Shown: piece by piece, positions 1-8,400 of the stretch
Layout of the letters: the number at the start of each line of letters is the position of its first letter
Numbering within the stretch: the stretch's first letter is position 1
Source: Methanobacteriota archaeon
GTDB lineage: Archaea; Thermoplasmatota; Thermoplasmata; UBA10834
Length of the DNA: 46,828 bases
Assembly (NCBI GenBank): GCA_020348345.1
Contig: CP070748.1
Coordinates: 1,432,329-1,479,156, forward strand
Direction: 5' to 3'
Made by a program: the position numbers and the translations under genes
Notes under the pieces: model-generated
What the model saw: the letters and a program-made list of their open reading frames with translations, nothing else
Database searches by the model: none
Told to the model about the DNA's origin: nothing

Positions 1-325
1 CTTCATCATCCCCATCCGGGAGCAGAGAATCATAAAGGATCGTGAACGTCAATTCGGTGCCATCCCAGCTTGAGGCATTAGCCCAGAACGTGACCTTATC
101 ACCGAGGTAGACTGGGTTTGGCGACGCCGCGAACGTAAAGTCGTCTTTAAGCATCTGAGATGACGCCGGAGTGTCGGGACCCTCCTCTTTCGAGGAATCC
201 GCGAAGTGCCCTGGATCCACCGTCATCGACACGCCTACTGCCACAAAGACCGCGGTGAGAACGATTGTCAACGACGATGCAATCGTTAAGAATACTTCCA
301 CAAATCTCTCCGAGAGACTACCCAC
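1..325 (-). CDS. Secreted or membrane-anchored surface protein, 5' end only
   Basis: The reverse strand is open from a GTG at 325 to the window edge (108 codons), so only the N-terminus is present. Residues about 9-32 form one strongly hydrophobic segment (FLTIASSLTIVLTAVFVAVG), consistent with a signal peptide or membrane anchor. An acidic linker follows, then a stretch beginning FTFAASPNPVYLGDKVTF that resembles the start of a PKD or Ig-like beta-sandwich domain as found in archaeal cell-surface proteins. The GTG was chosen because a TATA-like box lies about 25 bp upstream, giving a leaderless start. The frame stays open about 90 bases further upstream with another GTG, but that would place the box inside the gene. 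Function is unknown; an extracellular role is inferred from the topology. Confidence 0.7.
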   Translation of the reverse strand, partial: MGSLSERFVEVFLTIASSLTIVLTAVFVAVGVSMTVDPGHFADSSKEEGPDTPASSQMLKDDFTFAASPNPVYLGDKVTFWANASSWDGTELTFTILYDSLLPDGDDE

Positions 326-345
326 AATGCCAGTTATGCGCGGGC

Positions 346-355
346 TATATTTAAA
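346..355 (-). promoter_or_regulatory. TATA box of the partial surface-protein gene
   Basis: The reverse strand reads TTTAAATATA, centred about 25 bp from the GTG at 325, the spacing expected for a leaderless archaeal transcript. Confidence 0.6.
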
Positions 356-588
356 TTCTTCTTTGGGAATCCTTGCACTGGCCACTTCATGCTCGATTAA
401 ATATGCTGCATCAGACCGTCATACGTCGTCTTCTCGGTGGAATGCCAAGACAAATCGTTGGATTCTTCCAAAGGTGAGATTGAGATTCTTGCTCAATGAG
501 AAAGGGATAGGAATGTCTATTCATTGTCGAATGCAAATCACACAGTCGCACGCTCTAGAGAATAAGTTTTCAAGATGGCAGGGCTGCC
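356..588. other. Non-coding interval, nothing recognised
   Basis: Between the surface-protein promoter and the tRNA terminator I see no convincing coding frame, RNA fold or repeat. An open forward frame crosses it but has no family resemblance and overlaps the reverse-strand gene. Confidence 0.5.
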
Positions 589-593
589 AAAAA
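589..593 (-). terminator. Oligo-T terminator after tRNA-Val
   Basis: Five T residues on the reverse strand begin 14 bases after the tRNA 3' end, matching intrinsic archaeal termination at short T runs. Confidence 0.45.
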
Positions 594-606
594 TGAAGAT
601 GGTGAG

Positions 607-679
607 TGGGCCCAACCGGATTCGAACCGGCGATCTGCGCTGTGTGAGAGCGCCGTCATAACCGCTAGACCACGGGCCC
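607..679 (-). tRNA. tRNA-Val, anticodon CAC
   Basis: A 73-nt cloverleaf on the reverse strand. The acceptor stem is GGGCCCG with TGGGCCC (one G-U pair), with discriminator A at 607. The D arm is GTC/GAC around a loop containing AGCGGTTA. The anticodon stem is GCGCT/AGCGC with loop CTCACAC, giving anticodon CAC, which reads the valine codon GTG. The T arm is GCCGG TTCGAAT CCGGT. There is no intron, and CCA is not encoded (CTC follows the discriminator), so it must be added post-transcriptionally. Confidence 0.95.
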
Positions 680-702
680 TTAGGATGGAGGAGAATGCTG
701 AA

Positions 703-712
703 GGGATAAAAA
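703..712 (-). promoter_or_regulatory. TATA box of tRNA-Val
   Basis: The reverse strand reads TTTTTATCCC, centred 29 bp upstream of the first tRNA base, as expected for an archaeal tRNA promoter. Confidence 0.6.
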
Positions 713-817
713 CCCTTTTGCGGCGCTGTGGCAACTCGACCCCATCCTTTTTGTCTTGCTGTGGGCATCACGGTTTCGAGAATTATGAGGGTGAGAACCA
801 GTGGCGACGTAGTCGAC

Positions 818-1786
818 ATGAGGGCTCTATGGTGGGAAGATGAAGCCGTGAAGGCTATCGATCAGCGGGCACTACCTCATGATTTCGAGATAGCAACGAT
901 ACGAACACACACTGAGATGGCCGAAGCCATCTCTAATATGACGATACGGGGCGCCCCGTCGATAGGTGCTGCGGGGGCGTATGGAATGGCGCTCGCATGG
1001 CGAAACGAAATCAATCTCGAGGATGCTGCACAGACACTCAGAGCGACCCGGCCCACTGCCTACGATTTGTTTCATGCGATTGATTTGATGAGTTCCGAAG
1101 ATGGCGATCTACGACGCCCTGCAGATAGATACGCAGATTCAGTAGTCTCTAGATGTGAGCGTATTGGGACGAATGGCAGTGAACTCATAGAGGACGATAT
1201 GAAGATACTGACTCACTGCAATGCAGGCGCTCTTGCCACAGTTGACTTCGGCACCGCCTTAGCGCCGATAAGGGTGGCCCACAGAGCGGGAAGACGTGTG
1301 TTCGTATTTGTGGACGAGACGAGGCCCAGGCTGCAAGGGGCGAAGCTCACGGCTTGGGAGCTGGCGAACGAGGGGATTGAATATGCGGTAATTGCCGATA
1401 ACGCCGCGGGGCACTACCTGAGGGACGAGGTGGACATGGTGATTGTCGGCGCGGATAGAATTGCAGCCAACGGTGACTTCGCGAACAAGATAGGCACCTA
1501 CGAGAAGGCGGTTGTGGCGGGTGAGAATGGGGTTCCCTTCTATGTCGCCGCTCCTTTGAGCACATTTGACCCTGCCTTGCCCTCCGGTGAAGGCATCGTT
1601 ATTGAGCAACGTTCTCCGGATGAGGTGCTTTTCATTGACGAAGTGAGAGTGGCCGCAGGAGGCAGCAATGCGCTTAATCCGGCATTTGATGTAACGCCCT
1701 CCAAATTCGTGACCGGATTCATCACTGAACAGGGTATATTTCGTGCAGACAACCTCAAGAACTTCCTTGAGGACGCGAGGGTTTGA
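818..1786 (+). CDS. mtnA: S-methyl-5-thioribose-1-phosphate isomerase (MtnA)
   Basis: This eIF2B-related aldose-ketose isomerase converts 5-methylthioribose-1-phosphate to the ribulose form in recycling methylthioadenosine, the by-product of polyamine synthesis. From the ATG at 818 (322 aa) the family motifs occur in order: IRGAPSIGAAGAYG near residue 43, the catalytic Cys of HCNAGALAT near 134, DETRPRLQGAKLTAWEL, and the catalytic Asp of GADRIAANGD near 213. These match MtnA better than ribose-1,5-bisphosphate isomerase, although archaeal members can overlap in substrate. The frame is open further upstream (GTG 728, ATG 785), but MRALWWED at 818 matches the usual MtnA N-terminus. The next genes run the same way with short gaps: nop5, aIF5A and agmatinase. 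Confidence 0.9.
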   Translation: MRALWWEDEAVKAIDQRALPHDFEIATIRTHTEMAEAISNMTIRGAPSIGAAGAYGMALAWRNEINLEDAAQTLRATRPTAYDLFHAIDLMSSEDGDLRRPADRYADSVVSRCERIGTNGSELIEDDMKILTHCNAGALATVDFGTALAPIRVAHRAGRRVFVFVDETRPRLQGAKLTAWELANEGIEYAVIADNAAGHYLRDEVDMVIVGADRIAANGDFANKIGTYEKAVVAGENGVPFYVAAPLSTFDPALPSGEGIVIEQRSPDEVLFIDEVRVAAGGSNALNPAFDVTPSKFVTGFITEQGIFRADNLKNFLEDARV

Positions 1787-1794
1787 TGCGGCAG

Positions 1795-1803
1795 CCTTTT
1801 TAG
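1795..1803 (+). promoter_or_regulatory. Probable TATA box of nop5
   Basis: CCTTTTTAG is centred 28 bp before the ATG at 1827, giving a near-leaderless transcript that starts just after mtnA. Confidence 0.4.
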
Positions 1804-1826
1804 CCAGGTCTTGGATATGGGCCACG

Positions 1827-2873
1827 ATGATCCTGGTAACAAAATGGTTCGGATGCTTCCTGTGCGTCGAAGGCGAGGTCAGGAAGGCCGTGTTGTTTCC
1901 AAAGGATCCGATAGCGGTAGCTGATCGCCTGGAGCGCATCAAGAAAGGCGAGATACTCGAGGAGGAGCGAGACTTGGGTTCGGCCTCAGATCAAGTGGCC
2001 GACCGAAGGCTGTCTGAACTCGGGAGATACTCGAAGTTCGATTCCTCCTTCATAAGACCCGAGCCCTATGGATTCACGATTGATGTATACCGTGAAGCGA
2101 CAATCGAACTCGCCAAGAGAATGGCCAAGAGCACTGTAGGCCCAGATGTCTATCTCGGCCACGCCGTAAGGGCCCACGATGATCTTGTGTTCGCCAACAA
2201 CATGCTCTCCGAGAGACTTCACGAATGGTATTCTCTACATTTCCCCGAGCTGAAAGAGGTCCTCCCGACAGAAGCATACGTGGAAGCCATTGTGAAGACT
2301 GGAAATCGTGATGAAATCCTGAAATCTCTCGATTCAAAGATGGATTCGATAGGCGCCGATATCGACGAGGAAGACCTTCGCCCGATGCGAATCCACGCGA
2401 CCGTACTCAAGGAGTCCATCGCAGCGAAGAAGGCCGTTGAATCCTATATCGACAGCAGGATGAAGGTGGTTGCACCGAACACCACCGCTCTCATAGGCCC
2501 AGTGATTGGCGCGAGACTGATAATGCAGGCTGGGAGTATCTCCCGCCTCGCTTCGATGCCGTCTGGCACAATCCAACTGCTTGGAGCCGAGAAGGCAATG
2601 TTTCGACATCTTAAGAAGAAGGCCAAACCGCCGAAGCACGGCATTCTATTCCAGCATCCCTTGGTGCACAGTGCGCCAGCATGGCAGAGAGGACCCATTG
2701 CGAGGACTCTCGCCTCCAAGGTGTCAATGGCTGCAAGGGCTGACGCCTACACGGGCAATGACATCTCTGCCCTGCTGAAGGAACAGCTGGAAAAGCGGAT
2801 AGTGGAGATCAGGGAGCAAAGGCCGTCGCCTCCGAGGAAGCCCGCTGGCAGGCGCAAGAAGGGCAAACGATAG
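1827..2873 (+). CDS. nop5: Nop5 (Nop56/58-type C/D box RNP core protein)
   Basis: Nop5 is the scaffold of archaeal C/D box ribonucleoproteins. It binds the guide RNA with L7Ae and docks fibrillarin for 2'-O-methylation of rRNA and tRNA. At 348 aa it is slightly short for the family. The N-terminal alpha/beta domain is followed by a coiled-coil region, then the NOP domain near residues 210-300 with [30 protein letters not shown] and [11 protein letters not shown], and a short Lys/Arg-rich tail. The ATG at 1827 has a TATA-like box 28 bp upstream; an earlier start at 1743 would overlap mtnA. The fibrillarin gene that usually adjoins nop5 is not here; aIF5A follows instead. Confidence 0.93.
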   Translation: MILVTKWFGCFLCVEGEVRKAVLFPKDPIAVADRLERIKKGEILEEERDLGSASDQVADRRLSELGRYSKFDSSFIRPEPYGFTIDVYREATIELAKRMAKSTVGPDVYLGHAVRAHDDLVFANNMLSERLHEWYSLHFPELKEVLPTEAYVEAIVKTGNRDEILKSLDSKMDSIGADIDEEDLRPMRIHATVLKESIAAKKAVESYIDSRMKVVAPNTTALIGPVIGARLIMQAGSISRLASMPSGTIQLLGAEKAMFRHLKKKAKPPKHGILFQHPLVHSAPAWQRGPIARTLASKVSMAARADAYTGNDISALLKEQLEKRIVEIREQRPSPPRKPAGRRKKGKR

Positions 2874-2881
2874 ACGCTAAC

Positions 2882-2889
2882 TATTTTAA
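2882..2889 (+). promoter_or_regulatory. TATA box of the aIF5A gene
   Basis: TATTTTAA is centred about 30 bp before GTG 2915 and 39 bp before ATG 2924, so either start has a very short leader. Confidence 0.5.
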
Positions 2890-2923
2890 CCATCCTCACT
2901 TACGGTCACGAGAAGTGAGACTC

Positions 2924-3310
2924 ATGGCATGGGAGCAGGCAGAAGTCAGGACATTGAAGGAAGGGCGTTACATCAACATCGATGACGAACCCTGCAAGAT
3001 TACTAGCATATCGACGTCCAAACCTGGGAAACACGGCGAAGCCAAAGCGCGAATCGAGGCTATAGGCATCTTCGACGGTTCGAAGAGGTCCGTGGTATTC
3101 CCCGTCAAGCACAAGGTCCAAGTCCCAATGATCGACAAGAGGCAGGCGCAGATAGTGACCATAATGGGTTCAGAGGTACAGTTGATGGATCTCGAGACGT
3201 ACGAGATGTTCCAGCTTCCAATCCCGGACGAACTCAAAGACTCTCTCACGCCAGGAGAGAACATCCAGTACCTCATTGCCATGGGCAGGAAGAAGATCAC
3301 CAGGGTGTGA
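2924..3310 (+). CDS. Translation factor aIF5A (hypusine-containing)
   Basis: aIF5A binds the ribosome and relieves stalled elongation, for example at polyproline. A lysine is modified to hypusine or deoxyhypusine using spermidine. The 128-aa product has the modification loop TSKPGKHG with the target Lys at residue 36, followed by the C-terminal OB-fold domain. The ATG at 2924 gives [14 protein letters not shown]; a GTG at 2915 would add three residues and fits the TATA box equally well. The agmatinase gene starts 3 bases after its stop, so the two are almost certainly co-transcribed. This links the factor to putrescine supply for the spermidine used in its own modification. Confidence 0.95.
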   Translation: MAWEQAEVRTLKEGRYINIDDEPCKITSISTSKPGKHGEAKARIEAIGIFDGSKRSVVFPVKHKVQVPMIDKRQAQIVTIMGSEVQLMDLETYEMFQLPIPDELKDSLTPGENIQYLIAMGRKKITRV

Positions 3311-3313
3311 TTG

Positions 3314-4171
3314 ATGCCGACTCGAGGCATGCTCAGCTTTGCGGATGCCTGTTCAAGCTTCGATGATTCGTTTTTCGTGCTATTTGGTGTGCCTTTTGAC
3401 AGGACCACCACCTTCAGGAGTGGTACCCGTTTCGCTCCGACAGCGGTGAGGGAAGCTTCCCTCAATTTCGAGCCAGACCTTCACGAGCACGACATCGATC
3501 TTCGCGATGTGCCCTTTCACGACATGGGCGACCTTCACGAGGAAGGCGAAGTCGACGCCATGGTTCGCTCAATCGAGGAGGAAACGAAGCGACTTGTGGC
3601 TGCGGGGAAATTCCCTGTCGCCGTGGGGGGCGAACACTCGATATCCCCTCCGATTGTGAAGGCATTTGGAGGCGGAATTTCCGTTGTGATAATCGACGCC
3701 CACCTGGACTACAATGATGAGTACCAGGGCCTCAGAAACAGCCACGCATGCGCACACAAGCGGATCGAGGATGTCGTGGGAGAGGGTAATGTGTTCGCCT
3801 TCGGTGTCCGGTCGATGTCAAGAGATGAACATCCTGAGGACGCGTTGTATGCTGATTCCTATGCCGTTCACGAAAAGGGATGCAAGGCCGTCTTCGAGGA
3901 GATGCTCTCCAAACTGGGATACGAGCGAATCTATCTGTCGCTGGATATCGACGGCATCGACCCAGCCTATGCTCCCGGTACAGGCACTCCTGAACCATTC
4001 GGCCTCACAGCTTTCGATGTTAAATACATAATAAACAGGCTTGGAGACCGACTCGTGGGATTTGACGTAGTTGAGGTCTGCCCTCCGTGCGATAATGGCA
4101 ACACCTCTATTCTGGCTGCGCGTTTCATCCGGGAAGTCGTTGCGGTGAAGTGGAAATCGATGAAACGTTGA
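3314..4171 (+). CDS. speB: Agmatinase (ureohydrolase family)
   Basis: A dinuclear-manganese ureohydrolase predicted to split agmatine into putrescine and urea. The 285-aa product has the metal-binding motifs in order: GGEHS near residue 100, DAHLDYNDEY near 125, SHAC shortly after, and SLDIDGIDPAYAPGTGTPEP near 210. The sequence pattern and archaeal context favour agmatinase over arginase or formiminoglutamase, but substrate cannot be proved from sequence. A TTG at 3311 directly precedes the ATG; the ATG was chosen. It abuts the aIF5A gene and converges on the phosphoglucosamine mutase gene with a 10-base gap. Confidence 0.88.
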   Translation: MPTRGMLSFADACSSFDDSFFVLFGVPFDRTTTFRSGTRFAPTAVREASLNFEPDLHEHDIDLRDVPFHDMGDLHEEGEVDAMVRSIEEETKRLVAAGKFPVAVGGEHSISPPIVKAFGGGISVVIIDAHLDYNDEYQGLRNSHACAHKRIEDVVGEGNVFAFGVRSMSRDEHPEDALYADSYAVHEKGCKAVFEEMLSKLGYERIYLSLDIDGIDPAYAPGTGTPEPFGLTAFDVKYIINRLGDRLVGFDVVEVCPPCDNGNTSILAARFIREVVAVKWKSMKR

Positions 4172-4181
4172 GCGTGTGGAT

Positions 4182-5555
4182 TCAAGCGTCTACTATCTGG
4201 GCGACGTGTTGCCGGAACCGCTCGGCGATCTCCTTGGCGCGATCAGGGGATGACGCTTCTGAGAAGATCCTCACGATCGGCTCGGTTCCTGAAGGTCTGA
4301 TGAGAACCCAGCCGTCGTCGAATAGCACCTTCATCCCATCTGTCATATCGACCTTCTCATCCTTGGCGCTCTCGGACAGTTCCTTGATGACAGCGTCCTT
4401 CAATTCGTCGGGGCATGAGGTCTTCGTCTTGTACTGCGAATATGCTGGAATCATTGCCTGAAGCTCAGACATCTTCCCATGTTTGGCGACTATCTCGATT
4501 AGTCTGGCTGCCGCCATAGCACCGTCCCTGCAGTGCTGCAACTCTGGAAAGATAAGACCGCCATTCTCTTCACCGCCGAAGATCGCTCCGTGCTCGATCA
4601 TGGCTCTTGCCACAACCGGAGAGCCGACCCGAGTGAACATCATCCTTCCCCCAGCCATCTTCACCGCATCTTCGACGCACTTGGAGGATCCGACAGTTGT
4701 AACCACCAGTCCCCCATCGTTCTCCAGGCAGGCGTAGTGAGCGGCGATCGCCAGGCTTCGATCGCCATGCATGTACGATCCAGTATCGCCCACGAAGATC
4801 GTTCTGTCCGCATCGCCATCGTGTATGATACCCAGGTCGAAGCCCCCTTTCTTGACGAGCTCCACCAGGTCTCTGGCATTATCCGGCGTGGGCTCGCTGT
4901 TGTGACCCGGAAATGCTCCATTCAAATCTGCGTTCAGAGTGACATACTCGACGCCGAGCCGCTCTAGGATCTTGGGCGTAACGGCAGCTCCAGCCCCGTT
5001 GCTGCAGTCCAGGGCTACTCTCAGGTGGGCCAATCGAACTGCTTCTGCGTCGATTAGTGAGACAACACTGTCCAGGTAGGTAGGAATTGCCCGATCATTC
5101 ACTGATGATCTCCCGATTTGCTCCCATGTCGCAGTTCTGAAATCTCCGCTATGGAATATCCGCTCGATTCTCTCCTCGTTGTCGCGCGCCATCTCTGTGC
5201 CGTCTCCGTCGACACATTTTATACCATTGAATTCAGGCGGATTATGCGAGGCTGTAATCACAATTCCGCCCGATATCGAATCTGTGATCTTCACTGAGTA
5301 CTGAAGAGCTGGAGTTGGCAGTACACCGCAGTCCAAGATTTCGCAGCCAGTAGCCATGGCTCCGGCAGCGCACGCTGCTTTCAGCATCTCGCTGGATGTC
5401 CTGGCGTCGGTGCCAATGAGAACGGGTCCTTTCATGAAAGTTCCTATGGCCATTCCAAGGCGCGTGGCAAACCTGCAATCCATGGCGGGTGTGTTTACGA
5501 TTCCCCTAACTCCATTTGTGCCAAATAGCCGTGGAACGACTTCCTGCAGGGTCAT
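4182..5555 (-). CDS. glmM: Phosphoglucosamine mutase (alpha-phosphohexomutase family)
   Basis: Interconverts hexosamine or hexose 6-phosphate and 1-phosphate, feeding UDP-sugar synthesis. All four signature loops are present in 457 aa: the phosphoserine loop TASHNPPEFNG (Ser103), the metal loop DGDADR (246-251), the sugar-specificity loop GGEENGG (327-333) and the phosphate-binding loop RPSGTEP (420-426). GEENGG with the N-terminal RLFGTNGVRG favours phosphoglucosamine over phosphomannose as substrate, though archaeal members can be bifunctional. The start is about 10 bases downstream of the expected transcription start. Its product could supply GlcNAc-1-phosphate for the glycan genes at 15-18 kb. 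Confidence 0.9.
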   Translation of the reverse strand: MTLQEVVPRLFGTNGVRGIVNTPAMDCRFATRLGMAIGTFMKGPVLIGTDARTSSEMLKAACAAGAMATGCEILDCGVLPTPALQYSVKITDSISGGIVITASHNPPEFNGIKCVDGDGTEMARDNEERIERIFHSGDFRTATWEQIGRSSVNDRAIPTYLDSVVSLIDAEAVRLAHLRVALDCSNGAGAAVTPKILERLGVEYVTLNADLNGAFPGHNSEPTPDNARDLVELVKKGGFDLGIIHDGDADRTIFVGDTGSYMHGDRSLAIAAHYACLENDGGLVVTTVGSSKCVEDAVKMAGGRMMFTRVGSPVVARAMIEHGAIFGGEENGGLIFPELQHCRDGAMAAARLIEIVAKHGKMSELQAMIPAYSQYKTKTSCPDELKDAVIKELSESAKDEKVDMTDGMKVLFDDGWVLIRPSGTEPIVRIFSEASSPDRAKEIAERFRQHVAQIVDA

Positions 5556-5586
5556 TGCCTCTCCGATTCGGACATATACTGGACAG

Positions 5587-5596
5587 CGTTAAAACC
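5587..5596 (-). promoter_or_regulatory. TATA box of the phosphoglucosamine mutase gene
   Basis: The reverse strand reads GGTTTTAACG, centred 36 bp from the ATG at 5555, implying a leader of about 10 nt. Confidence 0.45.
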
Positions 5597-5685
5597 TTGC
5601 GCAGAGGGATGTAGCGGTTTCTGATGCTGCGGAAGTGTTATCTAATTGCGACCCGATTGCCGGGTTGAAGAAGGGGAGGGGGCGC

Positions 5686-6315
5686 ATGGGCTTCAAAGAA
5701 TGGATTATTCCTCAGGAGAAGCATTTCTTCAAAATGCTGGACACTCAGGCTGACGTGGTCCTGGAGGGTGCAAACACACTTCTTGACCTCGTGAGGAATT
5801 TCGATAACGTAGCCGAGAAGCGCGATCTGATGAAGAAGATCGAGGACAGAGGAGACGATATTGTACACGAGGTTGCGGAGGCTCTGAACAAGACTTTCGT
5901 CACTCCGATAGATCACGACGATATGTCGAAGCTCGCTTCGAGAATGGACGACATCCTGGATTACATGGAGTCTGCCTCTCACAGGATGTGGTCCTATGAG
6001 ATCAAGAGGGTCCCGCCTGAAATGATCAAGTTGGTTGAGGTATTGGTCGACTCGGCGAAGGAGGTTAACCACGCTGTCAAAGACCTCAAGAATTTCAAGA
6101 AGAAGAACGAGATAGTCAAGCACTGCATCGAAATCAACCGTCTGGAGAACATCGGCGACGATATCACTCATCAGGCAGTGGCCGGATTGTTCAAATCTGC
6201 GGACGTTCTAGAGATTATCAAGCTGAAGGAGATATACGAGCACCTGGAGATGGCAACGGACAAGTGCGAGGACGCCGCAGATGTGATCAAGGACATATTC
6301 ATCAAGCACTCATAG
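5686..6315 (+). CDS. DUF47/PhoU-like phosphate transport regulator
   Basis: A 209-aa all-helical protein of the DUF47 (PhoU-related) family, cytoplasmic and thought to regulate the adjacent Pit permease. It begins MGFKEWIIPQEKHFFKML and contains the metal-binding-like pairs EDRGDDIVHEV near residue 50 and NIGDDITHQ near 160, the repeated E/D-x3-D-x2-H pattern of this family. The ATG at 5686 follows a purine-rich GGAGGGGG element at 5675-5682, a good ribosome binding site; the upstream ATG at 5635 lacks one. It lies 10 bases before the pit gene in the same direction, a classic DUF47-pit pair. Confidence 0.88.
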   Translation: MGFKEWIIPQEKHFFKMLDTQADVVLEGANTLLDLVRNFDNVAEKRDLMKKIEDRGDDIVHEVAEALNKTFVTPIDHDDMSKLASRMDDILDYMESASHRMWSYEIKRVPPEMIKLVEVLVDSAKEVNHAVKDLKNFKKKNEIVKHCIEINRLENIGDDITHQAVAGLFKSADVLEIIKLKEIYEHLEMATDKCEDAADVIKDIFIKHS

Positions 6316-6325
6316 GTGTGTCGCG

Positions 6326-7345
6326 ATGGATATACTCGGCCTGTCGATTCTGGGTTTCACGACTATCTTGCTTACTCTGGCGTTCGAGTTTGTCAATGGG
6401 TTTCACGACTCCGCTAATTCCGTGGCAACGGTCGTGGCCACTAGAGTACTCTCGCCAGTATGGGCGGTCGGTCTTGCTGCGATATTCAATTTCTTCGGCA
6501 TCTTCATTCTCGGTTTTGCTGTCGCGAAAACAGTGGGCAAGGGCATCATCGAAGAAGGATTGGTAATGGAGTACGGAATATGCCTCATATTCTGCGCGGT
6601 CGTAGGAGCGATTGTCTGGGACCTTATCACATGGTGGCTCGGCATCCCGACATCCAGCAGTCATGCGCTCATTGGAGGACTTATCGGCGCTGGCGGAGCA
6701 GTATGGTTCACTGACGCCATCGTATGGAGTGGAACACTCAAGACGGTCGCCTTTATTGTCGTGTCTCCTGTCCTAGGCCTGGCGATAGGCTTCTTGTTGA
6801 CTTCTCTCACAATGCGTGCTGGAAGAAGGACTTCGAGAACCGTCGTTAACTGGTGGTTCAGGAAGCTGCAGATTTGCTCAATGGTCACCTTATCCGCAAT
6901 GCATGGTTCTAACGACGCTCAGAAGGGAATGGGCATAATCACCAGCGTTCTCATGCTTGAGGCGGGAATATTCGTTACAGGAACCTTCGACCCCGAGCTC
7001 TGGGTCATTCTGTCCTGCGGTGGGATGATCGCTTTAGGGACGTTCTTCGGGGGATGGAGAATAGTGAAGACAATGGCCGCTCGTGTGACCAAATTGCAGC
7101 CGTACCAGGGATTCTGTGCGGAAACAGGAGCAGCCACGATGATCGGTGTCGCCACACTATTCGGTATACCTGTCAGCACAACGCACACGGTGTCAGGGGC
7201 GATAATGGGCGTCGGGGCAACGAAGAGGCTTTCGGCAGTGAGATGGGGGGTCGGCCGGAGAATTGTAATTGCATGGATCCTGACAATCCCAGCTTCAGCT
7301 ACAATCGCGGGAATACTGTTCCTGATAATGAACAGCTTCTGCTGA
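6326..7345 (+). CDS. pit: Inorganic phosphate transporter, PiT family
   Basis: A 339-aa polytopic membrane protein that takes up phosphate with a cation. The two PiT signature repeats are clear: NGFHDSANSVATVVATRVLSP near residue 25 in the N-terminal half, and GSNDAQKGMGII near 200 in the C-terminal half. TSSSHALIGG near 110 and PVSTTHTVSGAI near 275 are the paired motifs that line the transport path. About ten hydrophobic segments are visible. It follows the DUF47 gene by 10 bases and is probably co-transcribed and controlled by it. It converges with the nucleotidyltransferase gene at 7372. Confidence 0.93.
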   Translation: MDILGLSILGFTTILLTLAFEFVNGFHDSANSVATVVATRVLSPVWAVGLAAIFNFFGIFILGFAVAKTVGKGIIEEGLVMEYGICLIFCAVVGAIVWDLITWWLGIPTSSSHALIGGLIGAGGAVWFTDAIVWSGTLKTVAFIVVSPVLGLAIGFLLTSLTMRAGRRTSRTVVNWWFRKLQICSMVTLSAMHGSNDAQKGMGIITSVLMLEAGIFVTGTFDPELWVILSCGGMIALGTFFGGWRIVKTMAARVTKLQPYQGFCAETGAATMIGVATLFGIPVSTTHTVSGAIMGVGATKRLSAVRWGVGRRIVIAWILTIPASATIAGILFLIMNSFC

Positions 7346-7371
7346 ATCGACTCCCCTCCCGGTCTGGGCAT

Positions 7372-8328
7372 CTAATCGGATGGCGGACTTGCGTTGCTCG
7401 CAATCATGTCTATTATCTTGCTTCGATCAGATACCGCCATGCCAACATCCACGATTGAATTGGATATCGTGCATTCGTCACCGATAATCGCATCCCGGTA
7501 AACCACGGAGTTCTCAATACTTGTGCCCTGGCCGACTAAAACCCCTGAAGAGATGTATGAATTCCTCCCGATAGTCGCGCCATCTACTTGTGCTCCGCTC
7601 TCGATGATCGTTGGCGCAAGCCTGCTATCGTCCATGACTCCATCTCTCATGAGAGTCCTGAAGGCCGATAGAAGGCTCTCCCGCGTGCCGCAATCGACCC
7701 AATAGCCTTCGAACCTGAGGCCGTACATTCCCCTGTCGAGGATGTTCGGGAAGACCTCTCGTTCCATTGACACAAATCCTTCTCCGATATGATCCAGAGC
7801 CTCGTACTCAAGCGCATAGACACCCGCGTTCGCAAGGCGAGAAAACGCTTCCTCCCTGCTCGGCTTCTCCTGGAATCGCTCTATCCTCTGATTTGCATCC
7901 AGGTCCACTATTCCGAAGGGAGTCGGATCATCTACTCCCCAAAGGGAGATCGAAGCGAACGCTTTCTTGCTCCGATGGAATCCGATGAAAGCGCCGATGT
8001 CAAGCGATGAGATGCTGTCGCCGTTGATCACGAGGAATGGGCCGTCTATGTAGTCCTCCACGTTCTTTACGGCTCCCCCAGTTCCCATTGGCTGCTGCTC
8101 CTCGACGATGGTTATCTTGCGGCGGGGAGGATTCTCCTCAAGGTAGCTCTCCATCACCTCTCGCATGTATCCGACGGGAACGATGGTCTCGTCAACCTCT
8201 TCGGGAAGAGAGTCGATGACATGCATCATCAGAGGCTTTCCCATAAGGGGGATTAGGGGCTTCGGAATTCTGTACGTGAGGGGTCTCAGGCGGGTGCCTT
8301 TGCCGCCGACCAGAAGAACAGCTTTCAT
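7372..8328 (-). CDS. Sugar-1-phosphate nucleotidyltransferase (GDP-mannose pyrophosphorylase type)
   Basis: Makes an NDP-sugar from NTP and a sugar-1-phosphate for glycan or lipid glycosylation. The 318-aa product has the Rossmann-like N-terminal domain with GGKGTRLRPLT at residue 8 and a PKPLIPLMGKP block near 23, then VINGDSI, FQEKP and WVDCGT. A C-terminal left-handed beta-helix region of hexapeptide-like repeats starts near 245. The pattern resembles mannose-1-phosphate guanylyltransferase, but glucose-1-phosphate thymidylyl- or uridylyl-transferase activity cannot be excluded. Two ATGs are possible (8337, 8328); the second lies 28 bp from the TATA box and was chosen. Confidence 0.82.
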   Translation of the reverse strand: MKAVLLVGGKGTRLRPLTYRIPKPLIPLMGKPLMMHVIDSLPEEVDETIVPVGYMREVMESYLEENPPRRKITIVEEQQPMGTGGAVKNVEDYIDGPFLVINGDSISSLDIGAFIGFHRSKKAFASISLWGVDDPTPFGIVDLDANQRIERFQEKPSREEAFSRLANAGVYALEYEALDHIGEGFVSMEREVFPNILDRGMYGLRFEGYWVDCGTRESLLSAFRTLMRDGVMDDSRLAPTIIESGAQVDGATIGRNSYISSGVLVGQGTSIENSVVYRDAIIGDECTISNSIVDVGMAVSDRSKIIDMIASNASPPSD

Positions 8329-8350
8329 CGTTGGCATGATGCGTCTGGTG

Positions 8351-8360
8351 CCATAAAAAG
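8351..8360 (-). promoter_or_regulatory. TATA box of the nucleotidyltransferase gene
   Basis: The reverse strand reads CTTTTTATGG, centred 28 bp from the ATG at 8328. Confidence 0.5.
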
Positions 8361-8400
8361 CATATGATTGATGCGAATGTGACGGAATCTGGCTGCGTCC

